Source: Pseudolabrys taiwanensis (GTDB lineage Bacteria; Pseudomonadota; Alphaproteobacteria; Rhizobiales; Xanthobacteraceae). Taken from it: DNA of 64,000 bases. Shown here piece by piece: positions 1-8,475 of the stretch. The first letter of the stretch is position 1. Every line of letters starts with the position of its first letter. The position numbers and the translations under genes were made by a program. Where the stretch lies: positions 2,852,001 through 2,916,000 of the forward strand of contig NZ_CP031417.1 of the NCBI RefSeq assembly GCF_003367395.1, in the 5' to 3' direction. A model generated the notes under the pieces. That model was not told the DNA's origin. It saw only the letters and a list, made by a program, of their open reading frames with translations, and did not search any database.

Positions 1-1
1 T

Positions 2-1366
2 GAAGCGCTGACCGAAGCCGGCGGCCTCGACAGTCTGTTCATCGAAACTCGCGAAGCGCCCGCGGGCGCCAAGAACGGCAACGGCAAGACGCTCTCCATC
101 ACCACCGTCAACGGCAACCAGAAGGCCGTCGAAGGCCGGCTGTTCACCGTGTCCTGGAACGACGAGAACGCGCTGGTGCTGATGATCAATACGCAGCCGG
201 TCGTCTCCGACGAGCGCGGCAAGGCGGCGGAAGCGTCGCTGCGCCGGCTGGAAGAAGAGAACCAGCAGCTCAAGGCGGTGCTCGACACCGCGACCGACGG
301 CGTGCTGGTGCTCGACCGCGCCGGCCGCGTGCTCTCGGGCAACCGCAGCGCCCAGGCCCTGTTCGGCTACGAGGCCACGCAATTCAGCGAGTTGTCGTTC
401 GGCGATCTGTTCGCGCCGGAAAGCCGGCGTGGCGTGCTCGACCATCTCGACCGGCTGACGCGCGAAAATGGCGCGCGCATGCTGGATCCCGGGCGCGAAG
501 CGATCGGCCGCGTCGCCAAAGGCGGGCTGGTGCCGCTCTACATCACCATGGGGCGCCTCGAAGGCGGCGACAAAGTCTGCGTGGTGCTGCGCGACGTCAC
601 CGCCTGGAAGCGCACCGAAGAAGAGTTGATCAAGGCGCGGCAGGAGGCAGAACGGGCCTCCACGGCCAAGTCCGAATTCCTGGCGAAGATCAGCCACGAG
701 ATCCGCACGCCGCTCAACGCCATCATCGGCTTTTCCGAAGTGATGATGCACGAACGTTTCGGCGCCATCGGCAACGAGCGCTACAAGCAGTATCTCAAGG
801 ACATCCACGCCTCCGGCGGAAGCCTGATCACGCTGCTCAACGACCTGCTCGATCTGTCGAAGATCGAAGCCGGCAAGCTCGACCTGTCCTTCGTCAGCAT
901 CGACCTCAACAATGTCGTGCAGCAGTGCGTCGCGCAGATGCAGGAGGACGCGAACCGCGAGCGCGTCATCATCCGCACCTCGCTGCCGCCGACCTTGCCG
1001 CACATCATCGCCGACGCGCGCTCGGTGCGGCAGATCGCGCTCAACCTGCTGTCAAACTCGATCAAGTTCACCGGCGCCGGCGGACAGGTGATCGTCTCGA
1101 CCGCGGTGAACGATACGCACGAAGTGGTCCTGCGCGTCCGCGACACCGGTACCGGGATGAGCGAGAAGGAATTGCAAACCGCGCTCGAGCCGTTCCGGCA
1201 GTTGTCGACGTCGGCGCGCTGGGGTTCCGGCGGAACCGGTCTGGGGCTGCCGATCACCAAGGCATTGGCCGAAGCCAACCATGCGCGCTTCCGCATCGTC
1301 AGCCATGTCGACGACGGTACCTTGGTCGAAGTCGCATTCCCCGCCACGCGGGTGCTGGCGCAGTAG
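2..1366 (+). CDS. PAS-domain sensor histidine kinase, 3' part (5' end outside window)
   Basis: The reading frame is open from the first bases, so this is the C-terminal ~454 residues of a larger kinase. A PAS-like segment (LDTATDGVLVLDRAGRVL) precedes a HisKA dimerisation domain with the phospho-accepting His in SHEIRTPLNAIIGFSEVM. A HATPase_c domain follows, with N box (LNLLSNSIKF), G1 box (DTGTGM) and G2 box (GGTGLGLP). There is no receiver domain at the end. The HisKA/HATPase text resembles the PdhS/DivJ group of alphaproteobacterial cell-cycle kinases, but the sensor part is outside the window, so that assignment is an inference. The GTG at 149 is internal and is not the start. The gene is followed by a palindromic repeat. 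Confidence 0.85.
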   Translation, partial: EALTEAGGLDSLFIETREAPAGAKNGNGKTLSITTVNGNQKAVEGRLFTVSWNDENALVLMINTQPVVSDERGKAAEASLRRLEEENQQLKAVLDTATDGVLVLDRAGRVLSGNRSAQALFGYEATQFSELSFGDLFAPESRRGVLDHLDRLTRENGARMLDPGREAIGRVAKGGLVPLYITMGRLEGGDKVCVVLRDVTAWKRTEEELIKARQEAERASTAKSEFLAKISHEIRTPLNAIIGFSEVMMHERFGAIGNERYKQYLKDIHASGGSLITLLNDLLDLSKIEAGKLDLSFVSIDLNNVVQQCVAQMQEDANRERVIIRTSLPPTLPHIIADARSVRQIALNLLSNSIKFTGAGGQVIVSTAVNDTHEVVLRVRDTGTGMSEKELQTALEPFRQLSTSARWGSGGTGLGLPITKALAEANHARFRIVSHVDDGTLVEVAFPATRVLAQ

Positions 1367-1394
1367 CGCTTTTCGTTTATGCTCCGCCTATCAC

Positions 1395-1483
1395 CGTCAT
1401 CCTGAGGTGGCCGCGCGGCGGCCCTCGCAGGAGAACGGCCGATCATCCTTCGAGGCTCGCTTCGCCCGCACCTCAGGATGACG
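1395..1483. repeat. Dispersed palindromic repeat, 15-bp perfect inverted ends
   Basis: The ends CGTCATCCTGAGGTG (1395-1409) and CACCTCAGGATGACG (1469-1483) are perfect inverted complements and enclose a GC-rich centre. The element fills the gap between the kinase and the next gene and ends only about 14 bp before the next start. Elements with this terminal sequence are common in Bradyrhizobium-like genomes (recalled, not searched). It could also end transcription of the kinase gene. Confidence 0.7.
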
Positions 1484-1496
1484 GGGAAAGGTGGTC

Positions 1497-2240
1497 ATGC
1501 GTCGCCTTGTACTGAGCCTCATCATCTCGGTCATCGCTGCCCTCCCCTCCGCGCGCGCGGCCGAGAAGGTCGACCTGCTTCTGGTTCTCGCGGCCGACGT
1601 TTCGCGCAGCGTCGATGCGCGCAAGTTCCAGCTTCAACGCGAAGGGTATGCCGCGGCGATCTCGGACCGCCGCGTGCTCGAGGCGATTCAGGCTGGACGC
1701 AACGGGCGGATCGGTTTGACCTTCATCGAGTGGTCCGGCTTCGGCAACCAGAAGGTCGTCATCGACTGGACCATGATCGACGGGCCAAAAGCGGCGCAGG
1801 CTTTCGGCGACCGATTGCTGGAATCGCCACGCTCCTTCGCCGATCGCACCGCGATCAGCGGCGGTATCGAGGCGGCGGTGGCGCAGCTTGCACGCGCGCC
1901 GTTCACCGCGGACCGGCAGACCATCGACGTTTCCGGTGACGGCACCAACAATGCCGGCCGCGACGTCACCTCCGCGCGCGACGAGGCGCTCAAGCTCGGC
2001 ATCACCATCAACGGCCTGGTGATCCTCAGCGACCAGCCGCTGCCGTGGAATCCGGAGCACACCAATCCGCCCGGCGGCCTCGCCAAATATTATCAGGACA
2101 ACGTCACGGGCGGTCCCGGCGCGTTCGTGATGGAGGCGAAGGATTTCAATTCCTTCGGCGAGGCCATCATCAAGAAGATGATCGCCGAGATCGCGCAGGC
2201 CGCGCCGACGGGACGACAGGCGGCCTTGCCGCCGCGCTGA
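1497..2240 (+). CDS. DUF1194 family secreted VWA-like protein
   Basis: A 247-residue protein with a Sec signal peptide (RRLVLSLIISVIAALPSARA). A von Willebrand A-like domain follows: the MIDAS-like start is VLAADVSRSVD and a conserved segment is IDVSGDGTNN. This matches the DUF1194 family, periplasmic or secreted proteins of unknown function in Rhizobiales. ATG 1497 is preferred over the upstream GTG 1491 because an AAGG ribosome site lies just upstream of it. It stands alone between a palindromic repeat and the iron-transport genes. The role is unknown; metal-dependent protein binding is only suggested by the fold. Confidence 0.75.
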   Translation: MRRLVLSLIISVIAALPSARAAEKVDLLLVLAADVSRSVDARKFQLQREGYAAAISDRRVLEAIQAGRNGRIGLTFIEWSGFGNQKVVIDWTMIDGPKAAQAFGDRLLESPRSFADRTAISGGIEAAVAQLARAPFTADRQTIDVSGDGTNNAGRDVTSARDEALKLGITINGLVILSDQPLPWNPEHTNPPGGLAKYYQDNVTGGPGAFVMEAKDFNSFGEAIIKKMIAEIAQAAPTGRQAALPPR

Positions 2241-2352
2241 CCCGGGCACTTTGTCGCAAGATGTGGGCTCGCCCGCAGCGCCATCGCGCGCACGCCGCTT
2301 ATCTCCATGATGATGCGCGGCATTTTCACAACGGGTAACGACTTTAGTACCC

Positions 2353-2365
2353 TAGAACTATTCTA
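2353..2365. promoter_or_regulatory. Irr/ICE-like palindromic operator upstream of iron transporter
   Basis: TAGAA-CTA-TTCTA is a perfect 5-bp inverted repeat with a 3-bp centre, in an AT-rich stretch 121 bp before the iron-binding-protein start. It resembles the ICE motif bound by the iron regulator Irr in Rhizobiales. The resemblance is from memory; the downstream genes make it plausible. Confidence 0.5.
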
Positions 2366-2485
2366 ACCTATTGATCTTTCATCAAAAAATTTATTGACCG
2401 TTCCAGGGGCGACATCTCACATCGGCACCACGTCGCGTGCCCGGCCGATGGCCAACGCGGAGTATTCTTGCCAGGAGATCAAGCC

Positions 2486-3511
2486 ATGTTCGCTGCGGCC
2501 AAAACTTTCGCACGGGCCTTCGTCACGCTCGGGGCCGTCGCGGCCGCCGGTAGCGCGTTCGCCCAGTCGGGCGAGGTCAACGTCTACACGTATCGCGAGA
2601 CCAAGCTCGTGCAGCCGCTGTTCGACGCCTTCACCAAAGACACCGGCATCAAGGTCAACATCATCTCGGCGAGCTCCGGTCTCGAACAGCGCATCAAGTC
2701 CGAAGGCGAGCGCAGCCCAGCCGACGTGCTGCTCACCGTCGACATCGGACGTCTCGAAGATGCGGTGCGCGCCGGCATCACGCAGCCGATCGTCTCGCCC
2801 GCGCTCGACAAGGTGATCGGCGCGCAGTACCGCGATCCCGAAGGCCACTGGGTCGGCATCTCGCTGCGAGCGCGCGTCGTTTACGCCTCGAAAGAGCGCG
2901 TCAAGCAGGACAGCATCACCTACGAAGAGCTCGCCGACCCGAAGTGGAAGGGCAAGATCTGCATCCGCTCCGGCCAGCACATCTATAACAACGCCTTGAT
3001 CGCCGCCTTCATCGCCAAGCACGGCGAAGCGAAAGCCGAAGAATGGCTGCGCGGGCTGAAGGCCAATCTCGCCCAGAAACCTTCGGGCGGGGATCGCGAG
3101 ACCGCCCGCGACGTCGCGGCGGGCAAGTGCGACCTCGGCATCGGCAACACGTATTACTGGGCGCTGATGGCGACGAGCGACGCGCAGAAGCCATGGGCCG
3201 ACGCGACCAAGGTGATCCTGCCGACCTTCGCGGGCGGCGGCACGCATGTGAACGTGTCCGGGGTCGTGCTTGCCAAATACGCGCCCAACAAGGCCAATGC
3301 GATGACGCTGATCGAATGGCTGGCTGGCGAGAAGGCGCAACACATCTACGCCGACGTCAATTACGAATATCCGCTGCGCGCCGGCGTCGCCGTCAATGCG
3401 ATTATCGCCGGCTATGGCACGCTCAAGCCCGATACGCTCGCGCTGTCGAAGGTCGCGGCCGCGAAGAAGGCGGCGGCCGCGCTGGTCGATAAGGTCGGCT
3501 TCGACAATTGA
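2486..3511 (+). CDS. fbpA: Fe(3+) ABC transporter substrate-binding protein (FbpA-like)
   Basis: A 341-residue periplasmic ferric-iron-binding protein. It has a signal peptide ending in GSAFA-QS and the class opening VNVYTYRE. The double Tyr in GNTYYWAL is the pair that co-ordinates Fe(3+) in FbpA/FutA proteins. ATG 2486 is chosen because AGGAG lies 8 bp upstream (2473-2477). The stop overlaps the permease start. Expression is probably iron-controlled, given the ICE-like palindrome at 2353-2365. The family call is firm; use of iron is inferred from the Tyr pair and operon. Confidence 0.88.
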   Translation: MFAAAKTFARAFVTLGAVAAAGSAFAQSGEVNVYTYRETKLVQPLFDAFTKDTGIKVNIISASSGLEQRIKSEGERSPADVLLTVDIGRLEDAVRAGITQPIVSPALDKVIGAQYRDPEGHWVGISLRARVVYASKERVKQDSITYEELADPKWKGKICIRSGQHIYNNALIAAFIAKHGEAKAEEWLRGLKANLAQKPSGGDRETARDVAAGKCDLGIGNTYYWALMATSDAQKPWADATKVILPTFAGGGTHVNVSGVVLAKYAPNKANAMTLIEWLAGEKAQHIYADVNYEYPLRAGVAVNAIIAGYGTLKPDTLALSKVAAAKKAAAALVDKVGFDN

Positions 3512-5223
3512 GCGCGATCCCGTCCGAATTGAACGGCCCCGCCTCGCGCGGGGCCGACGCGTTTCGCCGCCCACACTGGACGCCGGTTGCCGCGACGGCC
3601 ATCGCCCTGGCCGTCGCCGCGCTGCTGGCGCTGCCGCTCGTCAGCCTCGCGCGCATCGCGGCCATCGGCGATGCCGAGATCTGGCCGCACCTCGCCGCCT
3701 ATGTAATCCCCAATGCGGCAGCACAGACGGTGCTGCTGCTCGGCGGCGTCGCCATCGTTACCACCGCCGCGGGCGCCGGCACCGCATGGCTCGTCACCAC
3801 CTTCCGCTTTGCCGGGCGCGGCATGTTGTTGTTGTTGTTGCCGTTGCCGCTCGCGCTGCCGACCTATATCGCCGCCTATGTCTACGGCGACATGCTCGAT
3901 GCCGCGGGCCCCGTGCAAAGTGCGCTGCGCGCGGCATTCGGATGGCAGAGCGCCGGCGATTATTGGTTTCCACCGGTGCGCTCGCTCCCGGGCGCCATCC
4001 TGATCATCGGTTTCGTGCTGTATCCCTATGTCTATCTCGCCGCGCGGGCGATGTTTCAGACGCAATGCGCGACCTTCATCGATGCCGCGCGGGCAACCGG
4101 TGCGACGCCGACACGCGCCATGCGCGACATCGCCCTGCCCTTGGCACGGCCGGCCTTGGCGGTCGGCGTCGCGCTGGCGTTGCTCGAGACGCTCAACGAC
4201 ATCGGCGCCACCGAATATCTCGGCGTGCAGACGCTGACTTTGTCGGTGTTCACGACCTGGCTCAACCGCGGCAGCCTGCCCGGCGCGGCGCAGATCGCGC
4301 TGGCGATGCTGGCGATCGTCGCCGCGTTGATTGCGTTCGAAGCCTATGGCCGCCGGCATCAGCGCTATCAGTCCGTGCAGGACAGTCGCGTCACGGCGCC
4401 GGTTGCCCTGCACGGCTCCCGGTCGCTGCTCGCGCTCGTCGCCTGCCTCGTGCCGGTGGCGTTCGGCTTCCTGATTCCCACAGGCTTTTTGTTGCGCGAG
4501 GCGATCCTGCGCAGCCTGAGCGGCGGCATCGATCCGGCGCTGCTGCGGCATGGCCTGACCACCGTCACGCTGGCGGCGTGCGCGACGCTGGTCATTCTGC
4601 TCGTCGGGCTCGCCGCCACATTGGGCCGTCGGCTCGTGCCCGGGCGCTTCGTCGCGGCCGGCGTGGGCATCGCCACGCTCGGCTATGCGATCCCCGGCAC
4701 GGTGCTGGCTTTGGGTTTGCTTGGACCGCTGGTGGCGATCGACGACGCCATCAACTGGCTGAGTTTGTACTTCACCGGCGCCAGCGTCGGTCTCGTCGTC
4801 GCCGGATCGAGCGCCGCGCTCATCATCGCCTACAGCGTTCGCTTTCTCGCCATCGCCATCGGCTTCATGCAGGCGGGCCTGGCGCGCATCCCCCGCGAGT
4901 TCGACGAAGTGGCACGCGCCTGCGGCGCCGGACCCACGAAGCTCGTCGGCGACATTCACCTGCCGCTGCTGCGCCCCGCACTATGGGGCGCCGCCCTGCT
5001 CGTCTTCGTCGACTGCCTCAAAGAGCTGCCGATGACGCTGCTGTTGCGCCCGCTGAATACCGAGACGCTGTCGACCTACATCTACCAGTTCGCCAGCCGC
5101 GGCAATTTCGAGGACGGAGCGCTGGCCGCGCTCCTGATCGTTGCCGTCGGCCTCTTGCCGGTGGCGCGTATGGTCCATCTGGCCGAAGGCCGCCCGGCGG
5201 CCCGGACGAGACCCGCTAAGTAA
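3508..5223 (+). CDS. fbpB: Fe(3+) ABC transporter fused permease (FbpB-like)
   Basis: A 571-residue inner-membrane permease with about 12 hydrophobic segments, made of two fused permease halves. Each half has an EAA loop that docks the ATPase: DAARATGATPTRAMRDIALP and FDEVARACGAGPTKLVGD. The start is a TTG (3508) that overlaps the fbpA stop (TTGA), so translation is probably coupled. A run of GTT repeats near 3829 encodes a Leu tract in a membrane helix. No ATPase (FbpC) follows; the next gene is AsmA-like, so the energising subunit must be encoded elsewhere. Confidence 0.87.
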   Translation: MSAIPSELNGPASRGADAFRRPHWTPVAATAIALAVAALLALPLVSLARIAAIGDAEIWPHLAAYVIPNAAAQTVLLLGGVAIVTTAAGAGTAWLVTTFRFAGRGMLLLLLPLPLALPTYIAAYVYGDMLDAAGPVQSALRAAFGWQSAGDYWFPPVRSLPGAILIIGFVLYPYVYLAARAMFQTQCATFIDAARATGATPTRAMRDIALPLARPALAVGVALALLETLNDIGATEYLGVQTLTLSVFTTWLNRGSLPGAAQIALAMLAIVAALIAFEAYGRRHQRYQSVQDSRVTAPVALHGSRSLLALVACLVPVAFGFLIPTGFLLREAILRSLSGGIDPALLRHGLTTVTLAACATLVILLVGLAATLGRRLVPGRFVAAGVGIATLGYAIPGTVLALGLLGPLVAIDDAINWLSLYFTGASVGLVVAGSSAALIIAYSVRFLAIAIGFMQAGLARIPREFDEVARACGAGPTKLVGDIHLPLLRPALWGAALLVFVDCLKELPMTLLLRPLNTETLSTYIYQFASRGNFEDGALAALLIVAVGLLPVARMVHLAEGRPAARTRPAK

Positions 5224-5345
5224 GCTTAACCCTTGGGAAAGTCGGCCCTAAAAGGGTCACAGACCACCCCCAAGGTTGGCTGCAGCGGGCCCGATGATAT
5301 AGTCCGCCGGCGCTTGGCGCTGAACCACAACCGGAATCCTTCCTT

Positions 5346-7271
5346 TTGAACGCCGCCGCCGGCTTAAAACGCCTGGGACTCGCGCTGCTTGCCGCATTCG
5401 TGGCGGTGGCCGGCTTGCTCATGGCCGCAGGGTACCTGATCTCGGCCGATACCGTGCGGAGCCAGGCCCTGCGCGAAATCCACGCCGCCACCGGGCTCGA
5501 ACCGGTGCTGCGCGGTTCGACCAAGGTCGACCTGTTTCCGAGCGGCAGCATCAGCTTCGAGGACGTGATGCTGGGCGACGAGGGTCGGCCCGCACTGGTC
5601 GCCGAGCGCCTGACCGCGCGTCTACGCTTCTTCCCGCTGCTGATCGGCCGCGTCGAGATCGCCGACGTCTCGCTCGAACAGCCGACCATCCGCATCGACT
5701 TCGACGCCGACGGACAGACCAACTGGTCGGGCCTGATCGCGGCGCTCGCCAATGGCCGCAAGCGCGGCGATGCGCGCACCACCGGCTTCTCCGAAATGCG
5801 CATCGACAATGGCACGGTGATCGTCCGTGACCTGACGCGCAAGAACGAAGAGAAGCTGACCGACTTCGATTTCTCTCTCGCCTGGCCGTCGATCTCCAAG
5901 AGCTTCGGCGCCACCGGCCACTTCGTCTGGCACAAGCAGCCTGTCGATGCGACGCTGACGCTCGCGGATTTTCCGGCGGCGCTCAATGGTAACCGCACCG
6001 GCGTGCGGCTGCGTCTCGCCGGCGCGCCGCTCAAAGCGGCGTTCGAAGGCTCGATCAGCGTCAAGCCCACCTTGCGCATCGAAGGCACCATCGCCGCCGA
6101 CTCGCCCTCGCTGCGTACGGCGTTGCTCTGGGCCGGACAGCGGCCGCTGCCCGGCGGCGGCTTCGGTCGCTTCACGCTCAAGGCGCAGACCAATGTGGTC
6201 GGCGGCACGGTCGGTCTCTCCGGCGTGAACGTCGAGCTCGACGGCAACAGCGCCGAGGGCGTGCTCACCTTCGCGACCGATGGCCGTCAGACGCTGCAAG
6301 GCACGCTCGCCGCCGACAAGCTCGACCTGACGCCCTACGTTTCCACCGTACGGCTGCTGACGACCAATCAGCGCGGATGGGACAATGCGAACATCGCGCT
6401 CGACGGTCTGAACGGCATGGACCTCGACCTGCGGCTGTCGGCCGGCAACGTCACGGTATCCAACGCAACGCTCGGACGCACTGCCATCGCCGCCAATCTG
6501 CGCGGCGGCCACTTGGTCGTCACCATCGGCGAAGCGCAGGCTTATGGCGGCGTGATCAAAGGCTCGCTCGCGCTCGCCAACTTCGAAGACAGCGTCGACG
6601 TCAAATCGCAACTCCAGTTCATCGACGTGGATCTCGAGAGCTGCCTCGGCCAGCTCTTCAATCTCAAGCGGCTGGAAGGCCGGGGCAACATGTCGCTCGC
6701 CGTCGAAGGACGCGGCGATAGCGTGCTCGCCGTCACGCGCACCCTGCATGGCGAAGCAAGCCTCGTCGGACAGAACGGCGCGCTCGCCGGCCTCAACGTC
6801 GAACAACTGCTGCGCCGTCTCGAGCGGCGGCCTTTGTCCGGCGCCGGCGACTTCCGCAGCGGCCGCACGCCGTATGAGAAGATCAGCGTCGGTCTGAAGA
6901 TCGAAAAGGGCATGGCCAGCGTCGAGGACGTGAAGGTCGAAGGCTCGGCGGTGCGCCTCGGCCTCGTCGGCTCGGCGTCCATTCCGCAACGCGAACTCGA
7001 TCTGAAGGGCACGGCGACATTGGTCGCGGTGGCGCGTCCCGGCGCGACGCCGTTCGAGTTGCCGTTCATCGTGCAGGGCTCGTGGGACGATCCGCTGATG
7101 ATGCCGGATCCAGAAGCGCTCATCCGCCGCTCCGGCGCGGCGGCGCCGCTGCTCAACGCGGTGCGCGATCGCAGCGCGCGCGATCAGGTACGGTCGGTCA
7201 TCGACAGGCTCACCGGCGGCGCTCAGCCCGCTGCTGAACAGCAGCCCGCACCCGCTGGCAAAGCCGATTAA
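5346..7271 (+). CDS. AsmA family protein
   Basis: A 641-residue protein with one N-terminal membrane anchor (about residues 8-30) and a long beta-rich region typical of the AsmA/TamB-like group, which acts in envelope and lipid homeostasis. The AsmA signature is seen in the first ~140 residues (VEIADVSLEQPTIRID and DGQTNWSGL) and in the C-terminal repeat region (GRGNMSLAVEGRGDSVLAV). The start is a TTG at 5346; no better start keeps the anchor. The end is rich in Pro and Ala. It is separated from fbpB by about 120 bp, so it is probably an independent gene. Confidence 0.82.
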   Translation: MNAAAGLKRLGLALLAAFVAVAGLLMAAGYLISADTVRSQALREIHAATGLEPVLRGSTKVDLFPSGSISFEDVMLGDEGRPALVAERLTARLRFFPLLIGRVEIADVSLEQPTIRIDFDADGQTNWSGLIAALANGRKRGDARTTGFSEMRIDNGTVIVRDLTRKNEEKLTDFDFSLAWPSISKSFGATGHFVWHKQPVDATLTLADFPAALNGNRTGVRLRLAGAPLKAAFEGSISVKPTLRIEGTIAADSPSLRTALLWAGQRPLPGGGFGRFTLKAQTNVVGGTVGLSGVNVELDGNSAEGVLTFATDGRQTLQGTLAADKLDLTPYVSTVRLLTTNQRGWDNANIALDGLNGMDLDLRLSAGNVTVSNATLGRTAIAANLRGGHLVVTIGEAQAYGGVIKGSLALANFEDSVDVKSQLQFIDVDLESCLGQLFNLKRLEGRGNMSLAVEGRGDSVLAVTRTLHGEASLVGQNGALAGLNVEQLLRRLERRPLSGAGDFRSGRTPYEKISVGLKIEKGMASVEDVKVEGSAVRLGLVGSASIPQRELDLKGTATLVAVARPGATPFELPFIVQGSWDDPLMMPDPEALIRRSGAAAPLLNAVRDRSARDQVRSVIDRLTGGAQPAAEQQPAPAGKAD

Positions 7272-7452
7272 GCAACACGACGCCTGATTCGCCTTCGCGC
7301 GCAACGATCGCGCGATCGTACACGCGGCGTGTATGTCTTCCGACATAACGTTCCCCTTCTATTTCCATCTTTTAAATTGCGCCCGTCGGTCCGTAAAAAT
7401 GCCCTAGTTCCAACCGAGATTCGCCGCTGTCGGGATTTGGGGGGCGAGGGGC

Positions 7453-7629
7453 ATGGCACGGTTTCATCCGCAAGCCACAACGATCAACGTGATTCCACAG
7501 CGGCCCTGTCCGCATTGTGGCTTAAAAATGATGTTGGCTCGTATCGAGCCGTCACGGCCGGGGTTCGACCTGCGTACGTTCGAGTGCCGCGAATGCGATT
7601 ATACGGAAAGCGTGGTCGCGAAGATTTAG
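7453..7629 (+). CDS. Small double-CxxC (zinc-ribbon-like) protein
   Basis: A 58-residue open frame with two CxxC pairs, CPHC near residue 19 and CREC near residue 45, as in a zinc ribbon. A GGGG-rich ribosome site precedes ATG 7453. The spacing CPHC-GLKMMLARIEP...FECRECDY resembles short 'response regulator/zinc ribbon' hypotheticals common in Bradyrhizobium-like genomes (recalled). It lies between AsmA and the convergent Pot permease. Function unknown; nucleic-acid or metal binding is a guess. Confidence 0.65.
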   Translation: MARFHPQATTINVIPQRPCPHCGLKMMLARIEPSRPGFDLRTFECRECDYTESVVAKI

Positions 7630-7659
7630 GACGCGGTTGAGTTAAATCGCGCGCAGCGG

Positions 7660-8475
7660 TCAGACCGCCGCGCCGAGCGTCGTATCGCGAGCGCGTCGCA
7701 CGGCTCCTCGCTTCGTCAGCAGCGATGATATAATCGTCGCCACCGCCACGAAGGCGATCATGAGCGTGCAGATCGCATTCACCTCCGGCTTCACGCCGAG
7801 CCGCACCTCCGAATAGATCCGAATCGGCAGCGTGGTGGCGCCCGGCCCCGTGGTGAAACTCGCGATCACCAGATCGTCGAGCGACAGCGAGAAGGCGAGC
7901 ATCCAGCCGGCGGCAATTGCCGGCGCGATCAGAGGCAGCGTCACCGTCAGGAAGGTCTTGAGCGGCGGGCACCCGAGATCCATCGCTGCTTCTTCGAGGC
8001 TGCGGTCGAAGCTGACCAGCCGCGAATGCACGATCACCGTGACGAAACACATGGTCAGCGTGGTGTGTGCGGCAGCCACCGTCCAGAATCCGCGATCGAC
8101 ACCGAGCGCGACGAACAGCAACAGCAGCGACAGCCCGGTGATCACTTCCGGCATCACCAGCGGCGCATAGACCATGCTGGAAAACAATAGGCGGCCGCGG
8201 AAGGCGCCGAAGCGCGTGAGCGTCACCGCCGACAAGGTGCCGAGCAAGGTCGCCGCCGTCGCCGATAGAGCCGCAATGCGCAGGCTCGCCCAGGCCGCCT
8301 GCAACATCGCCTCGTCCTGCAGCAGCGCGCGATACCAGGTCAGCGACCAGCCGCCCCAGATCGTCACCAGCCGCGACGCGTTGAACGAATAGATCACCAG
8401 GATCGCGATCGGCAGATAGAGAAACGCCAGGCCAAGCGCGACAACGGTGATGTTGAACAGCGAAAGGCGCCGCAT
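7660..8475 (-). CDS. Polyamine-type ABC transporter permease (PotI/PotC-like)
   Basis: A 271-residue inner-membrane permease with about six membrane segments. Its EAA loop is EEAAMDLGCPPLKTFLTVTLP, typical of the spermidine/putrescine (PotC/PotI) group. ATG 8475 shares a base with the stop of the upstream permease (TGATG); a GTG at 8478 is an alternative start. It is the third gene of an ATPase-permease-permease operon. The group also imports other amines and small organic solutes, so the substrate is not certain. Confidence 0.85.
   Translation of the reverse strand: MRRLSLFNITVVALGLAFLYLPIAILVIYSFNASRLVTIWGGWSLTWYRALLQDEAMLQAAWASLRIAALSATAATLLGTLSAVTLTRFGAFRGRLLFSSMVYAPLVMPEVITGLSLLLLFVALGVDRGFWTVAAAHTTLTMCFVTVIVHSRLVSFDRSLEEAAMDLGCPPLKTFLTVTLPLIAPAIAAGWMLAFSLSLDDLVIASFTTGPGATTLPIRIYSEVRLGVKPEVNAICTLMIAFVAVATIISSLLTKRGAVRRARDTTLGAAV

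Noticed and set aside
3829..3845. GTT trinucleotide run as a possible phase-variable repeat
   Set aside because: It encodes a short Leu tract in a membrane helix of FbpB; changes of one unit stay in frame, so on/off switching is not expected.
3396..5219. Open frame of 607 codons overlapping the iron permease on the same strand
   Set aside because: Arg/Ala-rich shifted frame of fbpB with no recognisable motif; fbpB has two EAA loops and proper helices.
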